A DNA stretch of 7,847 nt from Mailhella sp. (GCA_024404335.1 JAKSQA010000038.1:1-7847), one strand, 5' to 3'. Counted from the stretch's first letter, positions 1 through 6,928 are shown. The notes: a model not told the origin generated them from the letters alone. Translations and numbers: made by a program.

Positions 1-335
1 CCTTCGGCGGGTCACGCATGCCCGTGCCCGACGACCCCTTCCGCGGGGATGACGGATGGCCTCCCCGCAGCGAGGCGGGGCTTCCCGGAGGCCGCACGCG
101 CAGGGAGGCTGATGCGGCATACGCCGACGCCGTGCGTGCGGTGCTCGGCCGGAGCGGGCCGGAGGACGCCCCCTTCGCGCCGAAGCCGCAGCGGAAGAAG
201 CTCGGCTTCTGCCGCCACCGCCTCTTCGGAAGGGGGAAGATCGTCGAGGAGATAGAGCCCGACAAATACCGCATCAATTTCCCCGGCTTCGGGCTCAAGG
301 TCATCCTCGCGGCCTATGTGACGCTTGAGGACTAG
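1..335 (+). CDS. UvrD/PcrA-type DNA helicase, C-terminal fragment (5' end outside the window)
   Basis: Only the tail of this gene is visible. The frame stays open to the left edge (first full codon at 3) and stops with TAG at 333-335, so the in-frame ATG at 18 is probably internal. The last 40 or so residues (about 215-332) read CRHRLFGRGKIVEE, then RINFPGFGLKVI and AAYVTLED. This is the small Tudor/SH3-like domain that ends UvrD and PcrA helicases, with the hallmark H..FG.G....F...G.K......L. The preceding stretch, rich in Pro, Arg and Ala, fits the variable linker between helicase domain 2B/2A and that tail. Family members unwind DNA 3' to 5' with ATP in nucleotide-excision and mismatch repair, and the tail contacts RNA polymerase in PcrA/UvrD. 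No helicase motif lies in the window, so the exact paralogue (UvrD, PcrA or another superfamily 1 helicase) cannot be told. Confidence 0.72.
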   Translation, partial: FGGSRMPVPDDPFRGDDGWPPRSEAGLPGGRTRREADAAYADAVRAVLGRSGPEDAPFAPKPQRKKLGFCRHRLFGRGKIVEEIEPDKYRINFPGFGLKVILAAYVTLED

Positions 336-467
336 GCAGGCCTGGGAAAAGCGGAAAGCGTTTGCCCGCCATGCAGGAATGGACGCCCCTGGACTGCGGA
401 CAGGGGCGGTCTGCCTTCCCCCGTCAGCTGATTCGGCTGCCGGAAACGGCCGCAGTCAGGAGGAATC
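336..467 (+). other. helicase-thiL gap with two hairpins
   Basis: This 132-base gap contains an 8-bp perfect stem (CGCCCCTG at 384-391 with CAGGGGCG at 401-408), which extends by a few pairs if one base is bulged. It is followed by a C-rich rather than T-rich run, so it is a poor intrinsic terminator. A second small hairpin, GCCG-GAAA-CGGC at 439-450, has a GNRA-type tetraloop and ends 7 bases before the thiL Shine-Dalgarno sequence. I see no clear sigma70 promoter. The gap could be a weak terminator plus thiL leader, or an intercistronic region of one operon. Confidence 0.4.
458..463 (+). promoter_or_regulatory. Shine-Dalgarno sequence of thiL
   Basis: AGGAGG lies 4 bases before the ATG at 468. 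It is a full match to the anti-Shine-Dalgarno core and fixes the start of ThiL. Confidence 0.8.
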
Positions 468-1475
468 ATGAAGCCGAAAAGCGAAGACGACATCCTTGCG
501 ATCATAGGAAGGCTCTTCCCCAATGAGCACCGCGGCATGCTGCTCGGCCGCGGCGACGACTGCGCCGTGCTCGCCCCGTGCGGCCCCCGTGCGGTGACTA
601 CGGATATCTTTGCCGAGGACGCGCACTTCCGCAGAAGCTACTTCACGCCCTTCGACATCGGATACAAGGCCCTTGCGGTCAACGTGAGCGACGTCGGCTC
701 GGCCGGCGCGGCCCCTTCGGGCGTTTCCGTGGGGCTCACCCTCTCCGGTGGAGAGGATGCGGCGTGGATCGAAGGCTTCTGCCTGGGCATGAGGGAGCTT
801 GCCGACCGCTTCGGCCTGGCCCTGACGGGCGGCGACCTGACGAAGGCCGCTTCGGTCAATGTCTGCATAACGGCGTGGGGAGACCTGCCGGAGGGGCTGC
901 CCCTCGGGCTCAGGCGCGGCTTGGCCCGCGAGGGGGACGCCGTCTTCCTCATAGGCGGCATCGGTCTTGCCCGGCTCGGCCTGGAGGCGCTGGAGGCCGG
1001 ATATTCGGGCTCGCCTGAAGGCCCCCGCGCCGGGGATTTCCCCGAGGCGGTGCGGGCCCACCTGCACCCTCTGCCGAAGGTGCGTGAAGGCATGGCCGTC
1101 GCCGGATACGCCGTTAAGCACGCCCTGCAGGACAGGATAGGCCTCATGGATGTCTCCGACGGGCTTGCCCGTGACCTGCCGCGCCTTCTGGACTCCCGCC
1201 GCAGCGGCCTGGGGGCCGATGTCGTGCTGGATATGCGCGCCCTGCATCCGGAGGTGGTGCGCCATGCCGGAACGGGGGCTGCGGCATACGCGTTCGCCGG
1301 CGGCGAGGACTACGCCCTTGCCGGGACCTGCCCTGCTGAGCACGCCGAAGGCCTGCGCGACGCGCTGGCGCGTCAGGGGCTTGAGGCCCCGCTTTTCATC
1401 GGTACGGTCAGGCCCGGAGGGATTGTCCTGAACGGCGAGGCGTGGAGGTCGGAGGGATTCGACCACTTCGGATAG
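468..1475 (+). CDS. thiL: thiamine-monophosphate kinase ThiL
   Basis: ThiL phosphorylates thiamine monophosphate with ATP to give thiamine diphosphate, the active cofactor, in the cytoplasm. The 335-residue length is normal for the family. The motifs appear in order: GRGDDCAVL (27-35, the Mg/ATP-binding GDD), TTD (44-46), the block PFDIGYKALAVNVSDVGSAGA (61-81), ALTGGDL (118-124), MDVSDGLARDL (227-237), AGGEDYAL (277-284) and the C-terminal FDHFG, typical of ThiL. These are features of the AIR synthase/PurM-like fold, with the acidic residues that bind the magnesium ions all present. The start is the ATG preceded by AGGAGG. The gene follows the helicase in the same direction and is closed by a strong terminator 9 bases after its stop, so it ends its transcription unit. 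The gap upstream shows no TPP riboswitch core. Nothing suggests decay or transfer. Confidence 0.96.
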   Translation: MKPKSEDDILAIIGRLFPNEHRGMLLGRGDDCAVLAPCGPRAVTTDIFAEDAHFRRSYFTPFDIGYKALAVNVSDVGSAGAAPSGVSVGLTLSGGEDAAWIEGFCLGMRELADRFGLALTGGDLTKAASVNVCITAWGDLPEGLPLGLRRGLAREGDAVFLIGGIGLARLGLEALEAGYSGSPEGPRAGDFPEAVRAHLHPLPKVREGMAVAGYAVKHALQDRIGLMDVSDGLARDLPRLLDSRRSGLGADVVLDMRALHPEVVRHAGTGAAAYAFAGGEDYALAGTCPAEHAEGLRDALARQGLEAPLFIGTVRPGGIVLNGEAWRSEGFDHFG

Positions 1476-1484
1476 ATGTAATCC

Positions 1485-1513
1485 AAAAGGGGCGGCAATT
1501 GCCGCCCCTTTTT
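1485..1513. terminator. strong, probably bidirectional intrinsic terminator between thiL and the VWA gene
   Basis: The 12-base arm AAAAGGGGCGGC (1485-1496) pairs perfectly with GCCGCCCCTTTT (1501-1512) around an AATT loop, and the run of five T ends at 1513. The GC-rich core followed by T on the plus strand ends thiL transcription. The matching A-run on the other side gives the same signal on the minus strand, 68 bases past the VWA stop codon, so the convergent genes can share it. Confidence 0.92.
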
Positions 1514-1580
1514 CATACGTGTCGGCGCAGTCTGCCGATATGGCTGCGCTGAAGGGACGCATCCCGGCCCGGAAGCCGCC

Positions 1581-2240
1581 CTACCTGCTCCGCCGCGCGG
1601 AGCGCGAGGCATGGTTCCTGCGTACCCCGTCGGCCCAGGATTCCGCAACGTGCCCGCATGCGCGGCATGCGCTGATTGCGATGTCGAGGGCCTTGAAGTT
1701 CTCCGTGATCCCTTCGGCGTCGTTGGTGAATTCGGCGGAGCGTTCGGGCCGGATGCCCATCCTCCCCGCGGTTTCCACGGCATCGATGTTCGCCCCGAGG
1801 AAGAGGAATTCCCAGCCGTACTTCTCACTCTGGCGCGTGATGAGCCGCCTCACCTCCTCAAGCCCGTACCGCCGGCTTGCGTTCTCCATGCCGTCGGTCG
1901 TTATGACGAATACGGTATGCTCCGGGACGTCCTCGCTGCGCGCGTATTTGTGCACAAGGCCGATATGCCGCACCGCGTCGCCTACGGCGTCGAGAAGGGC
2001 GGTGCATCCGGCGGGCTCGTACTCCCCGTCCGTCAGGGGGGCGACCCGGTCCAGCGGGACCCGGTCGTGGAGGACGCGGCTGGCCTCATTGAAAAGCACG
2101 GTGGAGACGACGGCCTCTCCTTCGGCCTTCTTCTGCTTCGCGATCATGGAGTTGAAGCCGCCGATGGTGTCGGATTCCAGTCCGCTCATGGATCCGCTGC
2201 GGTCGAGGATGAAGACGAGTTCGGTAAGTCCCTTTTTCAT
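1581..2240 (-). CDS. VWA-domain protein with intact MIDAS metal site (TerY/YegL-like)
   Basis: This 219-residue protein is nearly all one von Willebrand factor A domain. It begins with a beta strand (ELVFILD) that runs into the metal-ion-dependent adhesion site: D13, S15 and S17 of DRSGSM, T80 in GCTALLD and D116 in ITTDGMENAS, so the complete DxSxS...T...D set is present. There is no signal peptide and no membrane segment, so it is expected in the cytoplasm. Bacterial VWA proteins of this small type are reminiscent of TerY/YegL and usually act as metal-dependent protein-binding modules next to an enzyme or ATPase. AGGGAG (2247-2252, minus strand) sits 6 bases before the ATG. The gene follows the macro-domain gene in the same direction with 139 bases between, but a terminator-like hairpin lies in the gap. 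A TATAAG element at 2276-2281 could be a -10 box of its own promoter, but no good -35 accompanies it. The C-terminus is short and basic. Partner and function are unknown; the pairing with the macro-domain protein is an inference. Confidence 0.88.
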   Translation of the reverse strand: MKKGLTELVFILDRSGSMSGLESDTIGGFNSMIAKQKKAEGEAVVSTVLFNEASRVLHDRVPLDRVAPLTDGEYEPAGCTALLDAVGDAVRHIGLVHKYARSEDVPEHTVFVITTDGMENASRRYGLEEVRRLITRQSEKYGWEFLFLGANIDAVETAGRMGIRPERSAEFTNDAEGITENFKALDIAISACRACGHVAESWADGVRRNHASRSARRSR

Positions 2241-2284
2241 GTCAGGCTCCCTGGTTTGATGTTGCTGATGGAGCCCTTATAGGG

Positions 2285-2332
2285 AAAAAGATGCCGCGCA
2301 TGGTCGCCCGTCGGGCGACATCTGCGCGGCAT
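2285..2332 (-). terminator. intrinsic terminator or attenuator between the macro-domain and VWA genes
   Basis: In the direction of minus-strand transcription, a 10-bp outer stem (ATGCCGCGCA at 2291-2300 with TGCGCGGCAT at 2323-2332) encloses a small internal loop and a 7-bp inner stem (GTCGCCC 2303-2309 with GGGCGAC 2313-2319). It is followed at once by CTTTTT (2285-2290). This is a textbook intrinsic terminator for the macro-domain gene, whose stop lies 47 bases earlier. It lies 44 bases before the VWA start, so VWA is transcribed either by read-through or from its own promoter. Confidence 0.85.
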
Positions 2333-2379
2333 GGGGAATTGCCGGCCGAGGCTGCGTGCGGATCCTCGAGGCAGGCCGA

Positions 2380-3633
2380 TTAGGCTCCGAGGAGGACCTG
2401 GTCGTAGTGGAACAGGGCGTCATTGATGGTTAATATGTCCCAGATCCTGTTCCTGATGAAGTATTCCACGATGAGGTCGGCCACGCTGCTGTGCGAAAGC
2501 GCGAAGCCGGCCTTTTCCAGCAGGCTCTTTGTCTCATCGAGGGAAAGCCTGAGCGCCACGGCGAAAGCGAGGACCGTCGTCTTCTTGGGGCGGTAGTGGA
2601 TGTTGCTGCGGATCTTCGAGAACAGCTTGCGGTCGAGGTTGGCCCTGCGGTAGCACTCGGGCTCGCTCATGCCCGATTCCCTGATCTTGCGGAGCAGCAT
2701 CTGCGAGAAGCTCTCATCCAGGCTGCCGAGCGCCTCGTCCAGGGATCCCCAGTTTTCCTTATTGAGGACGGCAGGGGCTTCAAAGCAGCATACGGTGAGG
2801 TTTTCCTGGCGCTCTTCTTTGAAGACATGCTCCTCTTCAGGGGCGGATGCGCCGGCCGGAGGCTCGGCGTGCCTTCTGCGCGCCGCTGTGCCGGGCATGG
2901 ACTTCTTCAGGCTCAGGGATCTGACCAGGTTTCCGACTGCGCCTTCGAGGGGTGCGTGCCGGTCCTTGTCTGCGAAGGGGCCGCGGTCTTCGGCCGGAAC
3001 GGAGGCAGCTGCGGCCTCGGATCTGCGGCGGATCATGTTGCCGGAGAGGAATCGGTCGGTGAAGCGGCCTATTCCGTCGGGCATGGGGTACTCTTCAGTG
3101 CCGCCGGATGCGATGAATGCGTCGAGGGCGTTCCTGAGCCCTTCGTCAAGTGTGCAGTCACGCTTGTTGTACAGGACGAGGGTGACGTGCATTTCCTCAT
3201 CATCGGGCAGGGTGCTGAGGAAGTCGCGGATGGTCCTTTCCGCGATAAGACGTGCCGGTTCCTTGGGAAAACCGTAGATTCCGGCGGAGATGAGGGGGAA
3301 GGCTACGGATGTGCAGCCGTTTTCCCGGGCGAGCTCGAGTGAGCGCCTGTAGCATGACTCCAGAAGCTCCTCTTCACCGTGGAGCCCGTCGTTCCAGATG
3401 GGGCCGACGGTATGGATGACATGCCTCGCCGGAAGCCGGTAGCCTGCGGTGATCTTGGCATCGCCCGTGGCGCAGCCTCCGAGCCCCATGCACTCCTTGA
3501 GAAGGCCGGGCCCTGCGGCGTCGTGTATGGCCCCGTCCACGCCTCCGCCCCCGAGCAGGGTGTGGTTGGCGGCGTTGACGATGGCGTCGGCATTAATGAG
3601 TGTGATGTCTCCCTCTATGATATGGAACGGCAT
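2380..3633 (-). CDS. macro-domain (ADP-ribose binding) protein with a C-terminal helix-turn-helix-like domain
   Basis: The first 170 or so residues are a MacroD/YmdB-type macro domain: GDIT (8-11), NAAN (20-23), the loop [16 protein letters not shown] (26-41), HTVGPIW (74-80) and the phosphate loop ISAGIYGFP (115-123). N20, N23 and D33, equivalent to residues used by the hydrolytic enzymes, are kept, so it may remove ADP-ribose from proteins or deacetylate O-acetyl-ADP-ribose. Free-standing YmdB proteins are about 180 residues; this one has 417. Residues about 175-300 are a polar, alanine-rich, probably flexible linker. Residues about 305-417 form a helical module with a helix-turn-helix look: [15 protein letters not shown], then [18 protein letters not shown] (327-344), a [10 protein letters not shown] helix, [19 protein letters not shown] and a final helical tail. 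I recall this C-terminal module from other bacterial macro or VWA-associated proteins but know no function for it; it may bind nucleic acid. AGGAG (3640-3644) is 6 bases before the ATG. The gene starts 80 bases after the secF stop, on the same strand. Confidence 0.88.
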   Translation of the reverse strand: MPFHIIEGDITLINADAIVNAANHTLLGGGGVDGAIHDAAGPGLLKECMGLGGCATGDAKITAGYRLPARHVIHTVGPIWNDGLHGEEELLESCYRRSLELARENGCTSVAFPLISAGIYGFPKEPARLIAERTIRDFLSTLPDDEEMHVTLVLYNKRDCTLDEGLRNALDAFIASGGTEEYPMPDGIGRFTDRFLSGNMIRRRSEAAAASVPAEDRGPFADKDRHAPLEGAVGNLVRSLSLKKSMPGTAARRRHAEPPAGASAPEEEHVFKEERQENLTVCCFEAPAVLNKENWGSLDEALGSLDESFSQMLLRKIRESGMSEPECYRRANLDRKLFSKIRSNIHYRPKKTTVLAFAVALRLSLDETKSLLEKAGFALSHSSVADLIVEYFIRNRIWDILTINDALFHYDQVLLGA

Positions 3634-3651
3634 GTCGGACTCCTGGGGAAG

Positions 3652-3684
3652 ACGGGGAAGTCGGCCTCAGGCCTCCTCCCCCGT
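3652..3684 (-). other. imperfect hairpin between secF and the macro-domain gene
   Basis: The arms ACGGGG (3652-3657) and CCCCGT (3679-3684) enclose a GGCC-TCA-GGCC core (3663-3673), giving about 12 paired positions of 15. On the minus strand it is followed by CTTCCCC, not a T-run, so termination after secF would be weak at best. It could instead be a leader structure just upstream of the macro-gene ribosome site at 3640-3644. The rest of the 80-base gap shows no convincing promoter. Confidence 0.4.
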
Positions 3685-3713
3685 TCAGGTTTTATGAGGG
3701 CTGGGATGTGAGG

Positions 3714-4829
3714 CTATACGATGCCGTGTTCGCCGGGGCGCTCGTAGTCGTTCTGGACCTGGGCCTTGCTGTGGTAGAGGTCCACGGAGCCGAACGCCAT
3801 GAGGATGGGGGAGGCGATGAAGATGGAGGACCAGGTGCCGAAGACGACGCCCAGGGAGATCGTGAGGGCGAAGTCGTGGATGACGCTTCCGCCGAGGATG
3901 AACAGGGCGAGGCTGGCGACGATCGTGGTGACCGAGGTCATGATCGTACGGGCGAGGGTCTGGTTGACGGAGCTGTTGATGATCTCCGGCATGGTGGGCT
4001 TGACCTGGGCGTCGGCGGGGATGGCGCGCAGGTTCTCGCGGATACGGTCGTATTCGACGATGGTGTCGTTGATGGAGTAGCCGACGAGCGTGAGCAGGGC
4101 GGCAATGACGTTGAGGTCGATCTCCACGCCCAGCAGGGTGAGCAGGCCGAGCGTGACGGCCACGTCGTGGATGAGCGCGAGGATGGCGCCGAGGGCGAAG
4201 TTGAGCTTCAGCTTCCAGCAGCAGATGAGTGTGACGACAAGGCCGATGGCCACGCCCCAGAGCTGGCTGAAGCCGAGGTACGAGGCGCCCCACACGGCGA
4301 GCCAGAGCACGGCGGCCATGGCACCGGCCACGAACCAGCTGTGCTCGAACCGGCCGGAGATGTAGACCGTGATGAGGAGCACGGCGTAGAACAGGGCCTG
4401 GATGGCCATGTTGCGGAGGTCGTTGCCAACCTTCGGACCTACGGATTCGAGGCGCTGGATGGTGGAGGGATTGTCGGGGATGCTGGCCTTGAGCGCCTGG
4501 GCGACGCTGGCGCGGAGGTCCTGCTTCTCAAAGGCCTTGTCGGAGAAGCGGAGCAGATAGTCGCGGTCCTCGGTGCCGACCTGCTGGACGGTGAGGCCGG
4601 GAAGGTCGACGTTCTTAAGAGCGGTCTTCACCTGCTCGTCGCCGATCTGCCTGTCGAACTGCACCTGGACCATGACGCCGCCGGCGAAGTCGACGCCGTA
4701 GCGGAGCCCGCCGTTCAGGATGACGGCGATCATGCCGATCGTGATGAAGAAGAGCGAGATGCCGTAGGCTATGCGGCGGAATCCGGCGAAGTCGATATGG
4801 GTCTCTTTGGAAAGAAGAGCAAATGCCAT
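3714..4829 (-). CDS. secF: protein translocase subunit SecF, with an extra hydrophobic insertion
   Basis: SecF pairs with SecD in the inner membrane and helps pull exported proteins through SecYEG using the proton gradient. The order fits the family: cytoplasmic start, first membrane helix (about 20-40), GVDFAGG (45-51), a periplasmic domain to about 130, ESVGPKVG (128-135), membrane helix 2 (about 142-158), FALGAILALIHDV (211-223), then ALLTLVGYSINDTIVEYDRIRENLR (244-268) and the closing helices (about 293-345). D222 and the DRIREN block are the expected functional residues. At 371 residues it is longer than common SecF proteins (roughly 300-325). About 46 residues are inserted between RFE (160-162) and the HD motif (221-222), with two hydrophobic stretches at about 167-182 and 189-205. 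The start ATG has AGGGAGG at 4838-4844. It lies 18 bases after secD, so the two are clearly co-transcribed. Confidence 0.96.
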   Translation of the reverse strand: MAFALLSKETHIDFAGFRRIAYGISLFFITIGMIAVILNGGLRYGVDFAGGVMVQVQFDRQIGDEQVKTALKNVDLPGLTVQQVGTEDRDYLLRFSDKAFEKQDLRASVAQALKASIPDNPSTIQRLESVGPKVGNDLRNMAIQALFYAVLLITVYISGRFEHSWFVAGAMAAVLWLAVWGASYLGFSQLWGVAIGLVVTLICCWKLKLNFALGAILALIHDVAVTLGLLTLLGVEIDLNVIAALLTLVGYSINDTIVEYDRIRENLRAIPADAQVKPTMPEIINSSVNQTLARTIMTSVTTIVASLALFILGGSVIHDFALTISLGVVFGTWSSIFIASPILMAFGSVDLYHSKAQVQNDYERPGEHGIV

Positions 4830-4837
4830 GATGTGTT

Positions 4838-4844
4838 CCTCCCT
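4838..4844 (-). promoter_or_regulatory. Shine-Dalgarno sequence of secF
   Basis: Read on the minus strand this is AGGGAGG, 8 bases before the secF ATG and inside the 18-base secD-secF gap. It fixes the secF start and supports coupled translation with secD. Confidence 0.75.
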
Positions 4845-4847
4845 GGC

Positions 4848-6431
4848 CTAGACGCTGATCTTGCGCCCGCCGGTGCGGGACATCCAGGTTTCGAAAATCG
4901 CGCGCGAGACGAAGATGGCCGTGAACATGGAGGCCAGGATGCCCAGCGAGAGCGTGACGGCGAATCCGCGGATCGGGCCGGTGCCGAACTGGTACAGGAT
5001 GGCCGCGGTGATGAGCGTGGTGAGGTTGGAGTCCGTGATGGCCACGGTGGCGCGGCTGAAGCCGGCCTGCACGGCCTCGAGTGCGGTCTGGCCCTTCTTG
5101 AGCTCCTCGCGGATGCGCTCGAAGATGAGGACGTTCGCGTCGACGGACATTCCGATGGTGAGGACGACGCCCGCGATGCCGGGGAGGGTGAGCGTGGCGC
5201 CGAAGAAGGTCATGCCGGCCATGAGGATGAGCAGCGTGAAGGCGAGCATGAAGTCGGCGATGATGCCGGAGATGCCGTAGTAGAGCGGCATGATGACGAT
5301 GACGGCGGCGGCGCCCACGAGCGAGGCGTTGATGCCGCTTTCGATGGATTCCCTGCCGAGGGAGGGGCCGACGGTGCGCTCTTCGAGGATGCTCACGGGC
5401 GTGGGCAGCGAGCCGGCGCGGAGCACGATGGCGAGGTCCTGCGCCTCTTCGGTGGTGAAGCTACCGGTGATGGAGGCGCGGCCGCCGCCGATGCGGTCCT
5501 GGATGACGGGGGCGGAGTACACCTTGCCGTCAAGCACGATGGCCATGCGCTTCTTGATGTTGTCGCCGGTGATGCGCTCGAAGTTGTTGGCGCCGCGGTT
5601 GTTGAACTCGAGGCCGACGTAGGCCTGGCCGAATTCGTTGAAGGCCGGGCGGGCGTTGGTGATGTCCTCGCCGCCCATGAGCGCCTCGCCGTCGAGGATG
5701 ATGGTGGTCTCCGTCTCAGGGGCGCCGTTGCGGCCCTTGACGACCATGGGGAACCGCACCGTGCCGGCGGGGAGCATCATGGCGTTGGGGTCGACGTCGT
5801 CGCGGACGAGGCGGAACTCGAGGTGGGCCGTCTGGCCGATGATCTGGATGGCGCGCTCGGAGTCGGTCATGCCGGGGAGCTGCACCTGCACCTGGTTGTC
5901 GGACTGCTTGCGGATGTCGGGCTCGGCCACGCCGAACTGGTCGATTCGGTTGCGGATGGTGCGCACGACCTGTTCCATGGTCATCTGCTCGGTCTCGGCG
6001 CGGGCGGGCCCCGAAAGCTCGAAGGTGTAGGCGCGGCCGTTGGCGGTGTCGGCAGCGGAGACCTGGGAGAGCGAGGTGAAGTATTTGGCGACGAGCTCTT
6101 CGAAGGCCTGGGCCTGGTCGATGCGGGGAAGCACGGCCTCGAGCCTGCCCTCGGCGTTGATGCGGGGCTTCATGACGGTGATCTTGTCGCGGCCGGCGCG
6201 TTCGCGCAGGTCCTGGCCCGTCACGGTGAGGGTGTTCTGGAGAGCTTTTTCCACGTCGACGCCGAGCGTGCGGTTCATGCCGCCCTTGAGGTCGAGACCG
6301 AGGTTGATGCGGTCCGTCATGAGGGAGCCGAGCGGCGAATCGCCGAAGAGCGGGATGTTCGGCAGAGCGTACATGAGCACCGTGACCAGCACCACAAGGG
6401 AAAGGGCCAGGCGTAAACGCAGAGCTTTCAT
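4848..6431 (-). CDS. secD: protein translocase subunit SecD
   Basis: SecD is the larger partner of SecF in the proton-driven export accessory complex. The 527 residues match the shorter SecD type (E. coli has 615). The first membrane helix is at about 7-24, followed by INLGLDLKGG (42-51). The large periplasmic region includes IRNRIDQFGVAEPDIRKQ (159-176), VQLPGM (183-188), the IIGQTAHLEFRLV block (197-209) and VLRAGSLPTPVSILEERTVGPSLG (336-359). The membrane half starts at about 365 and carries GMSVDANVLIFERIREEL (427-444), whose D431 corresponds to the aspartate essential for proton coupling in E. coli SecD. The final helices end near 518. The conserved element usually written GG-x-H-L reads GGMNRTLGVD here. 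The start ATG is preceded by GGAAGGA (6439-6445) with a 7-base spacer. It stands 109 bases after yajC and 18 before secF. Confidence 0.97.
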   Translation of the reverse strand: MKALRLRLALSLVVLVTVLMYALPNIPLFGDSPLGSLMTDRINLGLDLKGGMNRTLGVDVEKALQNTLTVTGQDLRERAGRDKITVMKPRINAEGRLEAVLPRIDQAQAFEELVAKYFTSLSQVSAADTANGRAYTFELSGPARAETEQMTMEQVVRTIRNRIDQFGVAEPDIRKQSDNQVQVQLPGMTDSERAIQIIGQTAHLEFRLVRDDVDPNAMMLPAGTVRFPMVVKGRNGAPETETTIILDGEALMGGEDITNARPAFNEFGQAYVGLEFNNRGANNFERITGDNIKKRMAIVLDGKVYSAPVIQDRIGGGRASITGSFTTEEAQDLAIVLRAGSLPTPVSILEERTVGPSLGRESIESGINASLVGAAAVIVIMPLYYGISGIIADFMLAFTLLILMAGMTFFGATLTLPGIAGVVLTIGMSVDANVLIFERIREELKKGQTALEAVQAGFSRATVAITDSNLTTLITAAILYQFGTGPIRGFAVTLSLGILASMFTAIFVSRAIFETWMSRTGGRKISV

Positions 6432-6462
6432 GCTGTTATCCTTCCATTATCCATTAAATACG

Positions 6463-6522
6463 AAAAGCGCCGTGCGGCGGACATGAGCGGCCCGGCCGCC
6501 GCGCAAGGCGGGGCGGCCGGGC
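6463..6522 (-). other. GC-rich hairpin pair in the yajC-secD gap, possible partial terminator
   Basis: In the 109 bases between yajC and secD a very stable stem pairs 6490-6500 (GCCCGGCCGCC) with 6512-6522 (GGCGGCCGGGC). Downstream on the minus strand there is a short stem, CGCC-GCAC-GGCG (6468-6479), followed by CTTTT (6463-6467). Only the second has a T-run, and its stem is just 4 bp. The pair could attenuate transcription or protect mRNA ends, giving yajC and secDF different levels. Confidence 0.5.
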
Positions 6523-6540
6523 GGAAAAGGCATGAAGAGG

Positions 6541-6897
6541 CTACTTCTTCTCAGCGGCTTCTTCGGTCTTGGTCAGCGTCTTGGGGTCGTAGGTGCCGCT
6601 CACGAAGCCGCGGGGCATGCGGACCTTGGTCTCGCCGAGGTCGATGACGAGGATGTCGCCTTCGATGTCGACGATGCGGCCGAGGAGGCCGCCGGAGGTG
6701 AGGACATAGGAACCCTTGCCGAGGGCCTCGATCATGGCCTTGTGCTCCTTGTTGCGCTTCTGCTGGGGACGGATCAGCAGGAAGTAGAACACGGCGAACA
6801 TGAGGAGAAGGGGCACGATGGAGGCGAAGGCGCCCATGGGACCCTGGGCGGCGGCACCGCCGGCGTTGCCTGCGGCGTAGGCGATGGAAGTGAACAT
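6541..6897 (-). CDS. yajC: Sec translocon accessory subunit YajC
   Basis: YajC is a small single-span inner-membrane protein that binds the SecD-SecF complex. The 118 residues show a short, small-residue-rich N-terminus and one hydrophobic segment (about 25-42), followed by FYFLLIRPQQKRNKEHKAM (37-55), the YajC signature of a helix exiting into the cytoplasm with basic residues. Next comes the small beta-rich domain with LTSGGLLGRIVDIEGD (66-81) and VIDLGETKVRMPR (84-96), and a charged tail ending in AEKK. The start ATG is preceded by GGAG (6903-6906, minus strand) with a 5-base spacer. It is first in the yajC-secD-secF order, the usual arrangement. The tgt gene often found upstream is replaced here by the divergent argB. 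Confidence 0.95.
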   Translation of the reverse strand: MFTSIAYAAGNAGGAAAQGPMGAFASIVPLLLMFAVFYFLLIRPQQKRNKEHKAMIEALGKGSYVLTSGGLLGRIVDIEGDILVIDLGETKVRMPRGFVSGTYDPKTLTKTEEAAEKK

Positions 6898-6928
6898 AGC
6901 GACTCCGGAATTGAATTTGCGGAAGGAA

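Noticed and set aside
336..467. TPP riboswitch upstream of thiL
   Set aside because: The conserved CTGAGA element and the second pyrophosphate-sensing core are missing. The two visible hairpins do not form the TPP fold.
456..1562. Long minus-strand open frame opposite thiL
   Set aside because: It spans the thiL terminator and has no recognisable motif, while ThiL has its full motif set. It is a codon-bias shadow.
1581..3633. Mobile element or genomic island boundaries around the VWA/macro pair
   Set aside because: I found no flanking direct repeats, tRNA gene, integrase or transposase, and the base composition by eye is like the neighbours. Recent insertion cannot be shown.
3708..6416. A very long plus-strand open frame (about 900 codons) opposite secF and secD
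   Set aside because: Its translation is a monotonous Asp/Glu/Gly/His/Val-rich string, as expected opposite GC-rich codons with G or C at the third position. It has no domain motifs, and the opposite strand carries unmistakable SecD and SecF.
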